From assembly GCA_964570665.1 (NCBI GenBank), contig CAZMZH010000014.1, positions 43,430 to 107,429 on the forward strand: DNA of 64,000 bases. The letters are read 5' to 3'. Below, piece after piece: positions 36,031-43,859 of this stretch. Position 1 is the stretch's first letter. Each line of letters opens with the position of its first letter. Under the pieces are notes generated by a model, which was not told the DNA's origin, did not search any database, and saw nothing but the letters and a program-made list of their open reading frames with translations. The position numbers and the translations under genes were made by a program. The DNA is from JAJDAT01 sp964570665. Lineage in GTDB: Bacteria > Nitrospinota > Nitrospinia > Nitrospinales > JAJDAT01.

Positions 36031-36033
36031 AAT

Positions 36034-36288
36034 CTACTGGGATTTTTGTTGAAGCTCTATATTTAAATTTTTTGGCGAGTATCGTAGAGAACCTGAATCA
36101 TGTCGACTCAAAACTTCTCCAAACTCTCGGCGAGTCAAACCTGCCAGATCGCAAGCCTGTTTCTCGGAAAAAAGCCCTTCGTCGTAAAGCTTGGCAAATA
36201 TTGCTTCTGTCAGCTCTTTTGCTTGTCCTGGGGAAAGTACGCCTTTGGGGCGTTTTTCTATTTCTGGAACTTCTATTGTGAACTTCAT
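36034..36288 (-). CDS. UPF0175 antitoxin
   Basis: An 84-residue helix-turn-helix protein. LYDEGLFSEKQACDLAGLTRREFGEVLSRH is the UPF0175 core; FTIEVPE and the flanks also fit. It stands directly before the DUF3368 toxin, its usual partner, and should bind the shared promoter. Confidence 0.88.
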   Translation of the reverse strand: MKFTIEVPEIEKRPKGVLSPGQAKELTEAIFAKLYDEGLFSEKQACDLAGLTRREFGEVLSRHDSGSLRYSPKNLNIELQQKSQ

Positions 36289-36382
36289 ATTTTTATTTTA
36301 CGGGAATTATTAGGGTTACTCAAGAATAGATCCTGTGCGACCAACATCCCCAAACCACAACGTTCACCAATCTTTAAAAAAT

Positions 36383-36673
36383 TTAAATCAAAGTAATATC
36401 TCGATTCCTACCATCTTCAATGCGATCCATTAAGCGGATCAAATCCCCGGAAAGTTTGGCCAATTGTTTTTGGGCGTCTTGGTCAATCACCCACTGCATC
36501 ACATTCCTACAGTTTTTAATCAGCTCTTTTTCTTCTGAAAATTCCAAATCTTCCGAAAAGTTAGTATCCTCGGCCGCCTTTTGAATGGATTCCCAAAGGC
36601 TGAGCTTGATCTCAATATCTCCTTGAGCAATTACAAAGTCTAAAGCTCTGTACAAACTTCCGAGCGTATCCAT
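36383..36673 (-). CDS. Small hypothetical protein
   Basis: A 96-residue acidic, helical, soluble protein (start MDTLGSLYRALDFVIAQGDIEIK). The ATG at 36673 is preferred; a TTG start at 36700 would add nine residues. No known motif is recognised. It stands alone, divergent from the 77-residue gene at 36755. Confidence 0.5.
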   Translation of the reverse strand: MDTLGSLYRALDFVIAQGDIEIKLSLWESIQKAAEDTNFSEDLEFSEEKELIKNCRNVMQWVIDQDAQKQLAKLSGDLIRLMDRIEDGRNRDITLI

Positions 36674-36754
36674 TTCTAATATATGAACTCCCAGCGGCAA
36701 TAGCTTAAGTTAAATTTGGCGCCATACACAAAATTTTGATATCTTATTAATATC

Positions 36755-36988
36755 ATGAAGGAAACAAATTCCAATCCACTCCTCGCCGGTTTTATGAACC
36801 GCGTGCAGAGAGATCTGGTAGATCCAGATTTTAATCGCAGAAGGGTCCGCGACATCGTGGAGAAAAGCGAAGAGTCTTATTCAATTGGCAAAAACGACTC
36901 TTCCATTTTACATGGCGCAATCAGTATTAAAGACGATTATGAAGACTCGCTATTGCCCCTATATCCTAAAAGAACGCCAAAAAAATAA
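36755..36988 (+). CDS. Small hypothetical protein
   Basis: A 77-residue charged protein (MKETNSNPLLAGFMNRVQR). No signal, membrane segment or family is recognised, and no clear ribosome site is present, so it is only moderately supported. It converges on the minus-strand operon ending at 37002. Confidence 0.4.
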   Translation: MKETNSNPLLAGFMNRVQRDLVDPDFNRRRVRDIVEKSEESYSIGKNDSSILHGAISIKDDYEDSLLPLYPKRTPKK

Positions 36989-37001
36989 ATTTCAAAAACC
37001 C

Positions 37002-37475
37002 TCAACAATCTTCTTTGTTGTCGTCATAGTCAATTCGACTTAGAAGATCTTCTACTGTATTCACTTTCTCAAACGGAAAACGAACAATGAATCCGTGTAT
37101 GTTGTCTTCAAATTTTACTTTTTTACTCAATACAACCATGCGCTGGTCGAGATAATATCTATTTTCTAAATCTTCGCCCAATAAAAACAGGTCTTGATAT
37201 TTTATCGGCAAAGAAAACTCTTCAGTTTCTAATTTGACGCCAAATTTTTTATCCAGGTATTCTTGCAACCAATCGACTTCGGGTTTGCATAAAAACCCAT
37301 CTACTCGTTCCCTTACCCAATCTAAATCGTCGTCTTCCAAATAATCGTATTCATGAACCAAATCAGGATAGCGTTTAAGAGGACCCGATCGCATAAAAAA
37401 ACGCCAGTCCACTCGGATAGGCTGCTCTCTAAAGGAAGTAGAAATGATTGAATAGGCTTTATACAAAACATCCAT
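37002..37475 (-). CDS. Uncharacterised protein, paralogue of the gene at 56550
   Basis: A 157-residue acidic soluble protein. It shares two blocks with the 126-residue protein at 56550-56930: an N-terminal YKAYSII.T..REQPIRVDWR (versus FKAHSIIPT..RKEPVRVDWR) and a C-terminal IHGFIVRFPFEKVNTVEDLL (versus IFGYVISFPLDNVSSVDDLL). The middle (VDWLQEYLDKKFGVKLETEEF versus AYWLKGYLEEKHGFSLIVEEY) also aligns. It overlaps the previous gene by 17 bases. Function unknown. Confidence 0.7.
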   Translation of the reverse strand: MDVLYKAYSIISTSFREQPIRVDWRFFMRSGPLKRYPDLVHEYDYLEDDDLDWVRERVDGFLCKPEVDWLQEYLDKKFGVKLETEEFSLPIKYQDLFLLGEDLENRYYLDQRMVVLSKKVKFEDNIHGFIVRFPFEKVNTVEDLLSRIDYDDNKEDC

Positions 37476-37905
37476 TGGTACGGGTCTCTATAAAATCCTG
37501 TAAACGGGGGTCGATTTCAAACCCCATACTTTTCATCCGATCTAAAATATTATGCCGATTGAAATAATCGACGACCCTATCGGTTAAAATGGGATAGTTC
37601 ATCGCTTTGTGAAACCCTGCGCAAAAAATCCCAAAGTCCCCTTCCACAATTCCTTTTTCTATCTCTAAATAGATTTTAAACTGCCCCAGCTCAGATTCAG
37701 AGATTCCCAATCGCTCGGAATAATTAAAAGTTCTACGCGCTCCCCTGTCCCCAAATAGCATCCACATAATCGTTTCAATTCTCAGTAAATCGGAACGCTC
37801 AATAAAATCGTAATCCAAAATCTCCGATTCCCTTGGCAGGCTTTTTGGAAAAAACTTTTTCTTAATGGGATCGTATTTAAGGGTCATACCCCAATCTGTA
37901 CTCAT
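37459..37905 (-). CDS. Hypothetical protein in the pentapeptide-protein operon
   Basis: A 148-residue soluble protein with a Trp/Phe-rich central part (IMWMLFGDRGARRTFNYSERLG). Nothing is recognised. It overlaps the next gene by 17 bases and lies 16 bases after the small Cys-rich gene, so it is a member of the four-gene minus-strand operon 38588-37002. Confidence 0.6.
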   Translation of the reverse strand: MSTDWGMTLKYDPIKKKFFPKSLPRESEILDYDFIERSDLLRIETIMWMLFGDRGARRTFNYSERLGISESELGQFKIYLEIEKGIVEGDFGIFCAGFHKAMNYPILTDRVVDYFNRHNILDRMKSMGFEIDPRLQDFIETRTNGCFV

Positions 37906-37921
37906 AGCCGCTATTTAAAAC

Positions 37922-38116
37922 TTATTTTTTATTATTAGAATAAAGTTGTTCAATCCTGCGAGGAGTCATCCATTCAAACTTCTTGGTCTCGGGATTAATT
38001 TTTTTTAAGGCGCCGCAATCTTCGCACCATTTAATTTCCCAGTCGTTCAAATTGGAAGTAAACCAATGAACGCGCTTACCGCCATGATCGCACTTTTTTA
38101 TTTTACCAGTAGCCAT
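37922..38116 (-). CDS. Small Cys/His-rich protein (zinc-ribbon-like)
   Basis: A 64-residue protein with CDHGGKRVHWF near the start and CEDCGALKKI 20 residues later, which could bind one zinc ion. It begins two bases after the stop of the pentapeptide gene, so the two are coupled. Role unknown. Confidence 0.6.
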   Translation of the reverse strand: MATGKIKKCDHGGKRVHWFTSNLNDWEIKWCEDCGALKKINPETKKFEWMTPRRIEQLYSNNKK

Positions 38117-38117
38117 A

Positions 38118-38588
38118 TTAGTTGTCGTTAATGCCTTTCTTGCGGTCGACGCATTCCCAGTCTTTTTCCGAAGTCCAAGTGATCTTTAGATAATCGGGCA
38201 AGACAACCGTTTGGTCAAAAATTGCCGATTCGATTTGTTTACAAGTTAAATTATTAACCTGTTTAAGATTCGCTCCCGTTAAATCGGCTCCGCGCAGGCT
38301 CGCTTTGCTTAAAGACGCTTTTGTCAAATCCGCTCCTTTTAAGCAAGCGCCGTCTAAAACGGCTCCAATCAATTCGGCGCCAGATAAATCGGCATCCGTC
38401 AAATTGGCGTTCGACAAGTTAGCGACACTTAAAGCGGTTTTAACCATTTTCGCGCGCGATAGAATCGCTCCCGATAAATCGGCTTTCCTCATATTCGCTT
38501 CGCTAAAATCGCGACCCGTTAAATCTTTTTGCGACATATTCGCTTTCATCAAATTAGCGTTGCGAAAACTCTCGACCGCATCGTTCAT
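38118..38588 (-). CDS. Pentapeptide-repeat protein
   Basis: A 156-residue protein built of about 18 A(D/N)LxxA pentapeptides (for example DLSGAILSRA, NLTDADLSGAEL, DLTKASLSKASLRGADL). It should fold as a right-handed quadrilateral beta helix. Some such proteins mimic DNA and protect gyrase, but most have no known role. It heads the four-gene operon. Confidence 0.9.
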   Translation of the reverse strand: MNDAVESFRNANLMKANMSQKDLTGRDFSEANMRKADLSGAILSRAKMVKTALSVANLSNANLTDADLSGAELIGAVLDGACLKGADLTKASLSKASLRGADLTGANLKQVNNLTCKQIESAIFDQTVVLPDYLKITWTSEKDWECVDRKKGINDN

Positions 38589-38794
38589 ACAAACTTATTC
38601 CCTTCAAAAAATGCGCTTGCTCCATTGTCGCAAATTGCATTAACCATAATAAACGAAATCTTACTGAAAAAAGACCATAGAGGCAAAAAAATTAAGGATT
38701 TAGTATCAATCTGCCATCAATTCGATAAAAATTTAGATGAGTATAATTTCAATCAAGGATTTTTATTATAGCTCTTAACTGCTACAATGCGGTT

Positions 38795-39346
38795 ATGGAA
38801 AATGAAGACCCACAAGACCTAGGAATTGACGAGCTACAATCGATAATCCAAGAAGATCCCAACGACGCGCTAGCTAGGTTGTCGTTGGCGAACGCTTACT
38901 TTGAAGAAGATAGACTAGAAGAAGCCGAAGTAGAGTACAAAACAGCGCTTTCAATAGACCCAGACGAAGAAGACGCGCTATACAACTTAGGGATATGCCT
39001 GGTCGTTGCCAAAAAATATGAGGAAGCGGCAACATACTTTGAAAAATACCTCAAAATGTATCCCGATGACGAAGAAGGTTTGCATAAATTAGGCGTTGTC
39101 TATATGCGCCTAGAAAAATACGAGGCAGCCCTCGCCCTCCTGCAAAAAAGCGTAGAACTTGCGCCAGACTCCTGCGACGTACAATTAAGCGTTAGCCTTG
39201 CATACGAAGCAAACGACAAAGGAAAAGAAGCCATCCACCATTCTAAATTAGCGGAAAGCTTAGCCGACGATATGGAGCTAAAAACGGAATTGAACGAAAG
39301 AACCCTTGAACTCTACCAAAAATTTGGCTTCGACACTTCTGAGTAG
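38795..39346 (+). CDS. TPR-repeat protein
   Basis: A 183-residue acidic soluble protein made almost wholly of tetratricopeptide repeats (LSLANAYFEEDRLEEAEVEYKTALSIDPDEEDALYNLG and three more). It should act as a scaffold. It is divergent from the pentapeptide operon, and its 3' flank holds the structured element at 39373. Confidence 0.85.
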   Translation: MENEDPQDLGIDELQSIIQEDPNDALARLSLANAYFEEDRLEEAEVEYKTALSIDPDEEDALYNLGICLVVAKKYEEAATYFEKYLKMYPDDEEGLHKLGVVYMRLEKYEAALALLQKSVELAPDSCDVQLSVSLAYEANDKGKEAIHHSKLAESLADDMELKTELNERTLELYQKFGFDTSE

Positions 39347-39372
39347 ATTTTTTAGCCAATTCCAAAAAACTT

Positions 39373-39475
39373 AAGAGGGGGGATTCGCTGGAAGGTTAGA
39401 ATCTTTCAATCGAGATAACAAACTTGAGCCCAACGATTAGCAGGGTATAAAAAACTCAAAAACCCCTCTTTTTTT
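39373..39475 (+). ncRNA. Candidate structured RNA / 3' element, copy 1
   Basis: A conserved core (39388-39454) is enclosed by a perfect eight-base stem, AAGAGGGG (39373-39380) with CCCCTCTT (39463-39470), followed by a T-run to 39475. Inside, GGAAGG/TCTTTC and AATCG/CGATT can pair. The core recurs at 40234-40301 with only a few differences, but there the closing stem has another sequence. It lies 26 bases after the TPR gene, so it could be that gene's terminator region or a separate small RNA. The strand is chosen by the T-run. Confidence 0.5.
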
Positions 39476-39540
39476 AATCACTCTATACCTTATAGAAAAT
39501 CTTCTAAGACTTTATCTCTATACTAGTTCTGCTAAAATGA

Positions 39541-39690
39541 AAGTAGCCAAATGTGGAGGCTAACTGCTTTACCGAAAGGTGCAAAATCATTCTCCCCTCG
39601 GGGCGGTCAACCACCTTAAAGAAATGTCCTCTAGGCGGCAGGGAGTCGAAAACCCGCCAGTTGAAACTCGTGTTCGATAGGCGGGTTTTT
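39541..39690 (+). ncRNA. Candidate structured small RNA ending in a terminator
   Basis: In a space without genes, three hairpins follow one another: TAGCC/GGCTA (39544-39562), TGC-ACC-GAAA-GGT-GCA with a GNRA loop (39565-39583), and CCC/GGG (39594-39603). A ten-base terminator stem ends the unit. GGCGG at 39634-39638 can pair with CCGCC 39654-39658 and so compete with the terminator, as in riboswitches. No plus-strand gene follows. I could not match it to a known RNA class. A -10-like box TATACT lies at 39519. Confidence 0.4.
39649..39690 (+). terminator. Rho-independent terminator
   Basis: AAAACCCGCC (39649-39658) pairs perfectly with GGCGGGTTTT (39680-39689) and ends in a T-run; the loop is 21 bases. 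It closes the candidate small RNA and could also serve, as a bidirectional element, the convergent gene ending at 39696. Confidence 0.85.
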
Positions 39691-39695
39691 CATTT

Positions 39696-40067
39696 TTAAA
39701 AGGTTGAAATTAAATATAGTCTCCTATCCTTCGCTTCGATTTCTTCTCGAATATGAACTCCTATAATTTCACCCTTTGGAGTTATTTCTTTTAACTCATA
39801 AGCCGTTTCTCCACCAGGCTCTTTAATTTGATCGGTAATATCTTCAGTTTTTGCTTGCCGTAAAAGTTCTACTGCGGACATAAATCTCTGCCTTCTGCGA
39901 GTTTGATCTCGACGACCTTGAGATGCTTTAAGATATTTATTTAGAAATACAGGTCGTTTATTAAGAGCCTTGCAAGGAACCATTGGTTTTTTTTGAATGT
40001 ACTCTTTTATGTCGCGATTAAGCGCAATATTATGTTTAATTGAGATTCCAGTCTTCAGCTTCAGCAT
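39696..40067 (-). CDS. Hypothetical basic protein
   Basis: A 123-residue basic protein with a Lys/Arg-rich middle (KASQGRRDQTRRRQRFMSAVELL) and a beta-rich tail (ETAYELKEITPKGEIIGVHIREEI). The tail could be a small nuclease-like or toxin-like fold, but nothing is recognised with confidence. It lies between the two structured elements. Confidence 0.5.
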   Translation of the reverse strand: MLKLKTGISIKHNIALNRDIKEYIQKKPMVPCKALNKRPVFLNKYLKASQGRRDQTRRRQRFMSAVELLRQAKTEDITDQIKEPGGETAYELKEITPKGEIIGVHIREEIEAKDRRLYLISTF

Positions 40068-40223
40068 GCCAAAGATTTTACAATTAATTCAGCGGAAATG
40101 AAAATAATCAAATCCTTAATAAAATTAAAAAAAGGTAACTGCTAGAAAGGAAAAGCGAATCGTAAAACCGTCCATTAAAAGTAAATGGTCTTATGGAATA
40201 AACTTACGCGAGAGGGAACGCTT

Positions 40224-40318
40224 GGGAGAGTTACTGGAAGGTTAGAATCTTTCAATCGAGCTAACAAACTTGAGCCCAACGATTAACAGGGTATAAAAAA
40301 ACGCGCAGAAAACTCTCC
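40224..40318 (+). ncRNA. Candidate structured RNA, copy 2
   Basis: Core 40234-40301 matches the core at 39388-39454 with a few changes (for example A/C in CGAG(A/C)TAACAAAC and G/A in GATTA(G/A)CAGGG). The enclosing stem is GGAGAGTT (40225-40232) with AACTCTCC (40311-40318), which is unlike the stem of copy 1 in sequence but pairs perfectly. No T-run follows. It stands alone in a 459-base gap (40068-40526) that holds no gene. The strand is by analogy with copy 1. Confidence 0.5.
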
Positions 40319-40526
40319 ACTTAAGATCGTCTCCTTTAACGAGCTTCCACTGTTTTTTAAAAAAAGATTCTTCTATATTCTCTTCTTCTTTTTCATTTTC
40401 TTTCATAAGAAAATACTATTCCGATTGCTGCCTAATTTCAACACATTTTTTTAACAATCTAAGAGGGTGTCAAACATCTTTCCACAATTGGTTTCAAATG
40501 GCGTCGTAATATAATAAAATAGCAGT

Positions 40527-43500
40527 ATGCAGTCCTACGATTTCATCAACTCATTCTTAGACAAAGTCCGTAAAAAACGCAGAGGCTTCTTTGCCATAAA
40601 CGGTTTTTATCTAATGGCAACGTTTTTAACCCTCATTTACCTGGTTGGAAACGGAATTTCTTATTTTTGGGGAAATTTAAACAGCCTGTCGCTTCCAATT
40701 GGCGGATTATTGATTCTAAGTTTAGTTTATGCAGTTGTCCGCTATTTCATTCCGGCGTTCTTTTCTAAATTTACTCGCGAGCAAGCCGCTCTCTTAATAG
40801 AAAAGAAAAATCCTCATTTAAACGATTCTCTAATAAATTCCTGTCAGCTACAAAACCGTTTTAACGAAACCGACGCGGACCTCAAAGTTTCTCTAAGTTT
40901 TATTAAAGAATTACTCGAATCAACCAAAGAAAAAATTGAAGATTTAGATCCCGGTTCGGCAGTCGACCAAAATCGAGCGCGATTTAATAGGAATTTATTT
41001 TTAGGTTCTCTAGGAGTTGCCGTATTGGCGCTAACCCTTATTCCCGACTTTTACTCAATAGGCTTACAGAACTTTATCAATCCGCCACAAAAAGCAAACG
41101 CCGTTTTAATCGGGTCTGACTCCAAAGCCATAAATAATGAAACTTTGCCGGCAATCGAAATTAAATCGCTCAAACTAAAATATAACTATCCCGCATACAC
41201 CCAATTAAAACCCAAAACGGTATTTCCTTCCGACGGGTCTATTCAAGCGTTACCTGGCTCGGAAGTGGTTATCGAAGCGCAATCGAATTACCCCTTATCG
41301 TCGGCGGAAATAGAAGTTAATTCAAAAGACCAATTTTCTTTAAATGTCAAAAATGAAAACAAAATCAACGGCTCGTTATTAACAAGAGACTCTGGGTATT
41401 ATCGGTTCAGGGTAAAGGTGGGAGAAACTCCCATGAGCGCCTTGCCCACAAAATATCCAATAAGATTGGATAAAGACAACCCACCGAGAGTCGTTTTGTT
41501 TTTAGCCAACCCTAAACCGGTTTATAAAAATACGGACAAAGTTCAATTTTATTACGAAATACGCGACGACTTTGGAATTCGCAAAATTGAGCTCGGTTAT
41601 CGAGTGAATGGTAAACCTTATCGAAAATTATTGAAAAAAGTTCGCACGGAAGATAAGGATTTTAAAAATAACTATTCTTGGAGTTTAAATGGTCCCCACT
41701 TTAAACCTGGCGACGAAGTCCAGTATTTTTTAGAAGCTTTTGATAACGACAACGTCTCCGGTCCTAATATAGGGCAATCGGATACCTACACCTTCAAGAT
41801 ATTCGATACTCGTAAAGAAGTCGACGACCTCATCTCTCTGCAAGACGAATTGATTGAAAATATAGTCGCCCTGCTAGCCGATAATTTGGTTGAAAACGAA
41901 TCGTTCAAAACGCAAAGCATTCCAGATAGGATTAAGACAAAAAAATTCTTTGCTTACAATATAGATAGGTTGATTGACATTATAGACCTGGCCGAACGCA
42001 TCAAAGAACGCGCGGAACCCATGGAAACTTATTCTCCCGCCTACCTTAATTTTTTCATAAACATGACAAAAGGGCTTAAAGCTATTCGCCAAGAACAAAT
42101 TACGGCGCTAAACCAGTTGGCTAACCCTGCCCCTGGAGAAACCGTTCCCATAGCCTTTTCTTTTCCCTCCGTAACGCCGTTGACCAATAAGTTAATTACC
42201 GAATTGGAAAAAGATATTTTATTTTTAATCAAAATAACCAATCGGCAAAAAATGAACCAAGCGATGGATTTAGAACGAGAATTAGAAAAGTTGACCGAAT
42301 CCCTACGCGATGAATTCGAAAAAATAAAAGACCAAAAGTCCCCTACCAGCCCAAGCGAGCTTAAGAAACAACTCGATAAAATAGAAGAAACCTTTCGGCA
42401 AATGATGGAACAATTAGCGCGACAAACTCAAGGGCTTCCAGACGAGTTCCTCAATCCCGAATCGGTAAAACAGCTAAACCTCGACAACTTCCAAGCGTCG
42501 CTCGAAAAAATCAAAAAGCTTATCGAACAAGACGATATGCAAGCGGCAATGGACGAGCTCGATAAAATGACTCAAGATTTGCAAAGCCTCGCTAATCAAT
42601 TGGATCAATCTGGCGGCGAGATGGAAGATCTTGTTGATAGAGAAACGATGGAAAGAATTGACGAGTCGTTAGAGGGTCTTGGGGAAATTGAAAAAAAGCA
42701 AAAAGACTTGCTGAAAGAAACGACTGAATTAAATAAAAAACTGCGAGAAGCTCAATTAAAGAAATTCGAAAATCAACTTTCAAAATTTTTTGAAGACTTA
42801 AAAAAAGACGTGAACTCTGCGCAAGAGGTCCTCAAAGAAATCAAAAATTATTTAAACGATAACCCCGACTTAAATCGACATGTTGAATTGCTTGAAAAAC
42901 AAAATCTTTTGGACTCAAAAGTCCGTAAATTAAATCAACAAACAGTCGATTCCATGCTGAAGCCCGACTTACCCAAAAAGTTTGACGCAATCCGCAAAAC
43001 GCGCGAACAAATGTCCAATATTATTCGCGAAAGAAATTCTCTTAAATTAGACGAATATTATAAATTCCAAAGATCGCTTCCAGAAATGGTCGAAAAATAC
43101 GATGCCTTAGAGGAATTGACTAAGTTACTAGATCTTAAAGAATTTAACCAACTCTTTAAAAACACCTACCCCTTAGCGTTTAAATGGCAACACAACCTCA
43201 GAATGGTTACTCAACCTAATGAAGAGTTAAAAGAAAAGATGCGGACGGAGTTGGACGACTTACGGCAAATAAACGCTGAAATTTCTAAAAAATTGGGCAC
43301 CTTCAATCGAGAAATGAAGAAGGAGTTCGATGCCATGTTATCGGATCAGAATAAAGAGCAACTGGATTCCATGGCAAAAGGGCAAAATGAAATTCGACAA
43401 GAAGCGCGCGATTTAGCCGAAAAAATCGCCGAGATGGGACGCATCAACCCAATGGTGCCTCCTCAATTGTCTCTTAAAATGGGATCGGCTCAAGGGTTCA

Positions 43501-43859
43501 TGAAATCGGCTCAAAAGAGTCTCAGCAATAAAGACGTTTCGCAAAGCGTCGATTCGGAAAACCAGGCCCTCAACAGGCTTGGCGAAACTCGCGAAATGCT
43601 TGAGGAAATGAAAAACCCAAAAGGCAAAGGCGGCGGAAAAGGCCGACCGAATACTCCCCGGTTTGGGGTTGGAAGAGCGCGGGATTCTCAACGCGGGGGA
43701 TCTATGCGAATGAAACGAGAAAAGGTCGATCTCCCTTCGGAAGACCAATATAACGCCCCTACAAAATTTAGAGACGATATTCTGCAAGCGATGAAACGCC
43801 AGCGGCCTAAGAATTATGAGCGTCTTATTTCTGAATATTATAAGGAACTTGTTAAATGA
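40527..43859 (+). CDS. DUF4175-family membrane protein
   Basis: An 1110-residue inner-membrane protein. Three membrane segments in the first 180 residues (about 20-45, 55-75, 150-170) precede a beta-rich extracytoplasmic part (about 200-420) and a long, charged coiled-coil tail (about 500-1000; many Lys/Glu/Gln heptads), ending Gly-Lys-rich. This layout fits DUF4175. The family often stands near MoxR ATPases, as here, and is thought to serve the cell envelope, but its biochemical role is not known. It overlaps the next gene by four bases (ATGA). Confidence 0.8.
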   Translation: MQSYDFINSFLDKVRKKRRGFFAINGFYLMATFLTLIYLVGNGISYFWGNLNSLSLPIGGLLILSLVYAVVRYFIPAFFSKFTREQAALLIEKKNPHLNDSLINSCQLQNRFNETDADLKVSLSFIKELLESTKEKIEDLDPGSAVDQNRARFNRNLFLGSLGVAVLALTLIPDFYSIGLQNFINPPQKANAVLIGSDSKAINNETLPAIEIKSLKLKYNYPAYTQLKPKTVFPSDGSIQALPGSEVVIEAQSNYPLSSAEIEVNSKDQFSLNVKNENKINGSLLTRDSGYYRFRVKVGETPMSALPTKYPIRLDKDNPPRVVLFLANPKPVYKNTDKVQFYYEIRDDFGIRKIELGYRVNGKPYRKLLKKVRTEDKDFKNNYSWSLNGPHFKPGDEVQYFLEAFDNDNVSGPNIGQSDTYTFKIFDTRKEVDDLISLQDELIENIVALLADNLVENESFKTQSIPDRIKTKKFFAYNIDRLIDIIDLAERIKERAEPMETYSPAYLNFFINMTKGLKAIRQEQITALNQLANPAPGETVPIAFSFPSVTPLTNKLITELEKDILFLIKITNRQKMNQAMDLERELEKLTESLRDEFEKIKDQKSPTSPSELKKQLDKIEETFRQMMEQLARQTQGLPDEFLNPESVKQLNLDNFQASLEKIKKLIEQDDMQAAMDELDKMTQDLQSLANQLDQSGGEMEDLVDRETMERIDESLEGLGEIEKKQKDLLKETTELNKKLREAQLKKFENQLSKFFEDLKKDVNSAQEVLKEIKNYLNDNPDLNRHVELLEKQNLLDSKVRKLNQQTVDSMLKPDLPKKFDAIRKTREQMSNIIRERNSLKLDEYYKFQRSLPEMVEKYDALEELTKLLDLKEFNQLFKNTYPLAFKWQHNLRMVTQPNEELKEKMRTELDDLRQINAEISKKLGTFNREMKKEFDAMLSDQNKEQLDSMAKGQNEIRQEARDLAEKIAEMGRINPMVPPQLSLKMGSAQGFMKSAQKSLSNKDVSQSVDSENQALNRLGETREMLEEMKNPKGKGGGKGRPNTPRFGVGRARDSQRGGSMRMKREKVDLPSEDQYNAPTKFRDDILQAMKRQRPKNYERLISEYYKELVK

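Noticed and set aside
38640..38771. Possible C-terminal fragment of a coding gene on the plus strand
   Set aside because: The frame mostly runs antisense through the pentapeptide gene; no homologue is recognised and no start is supported.
39660..39690. GTTCGAT suggesting a tRNA T-arm
   Set aside because: No acceptor stem, anticodon arm or CCA; the sequence is the loop of a terminator.
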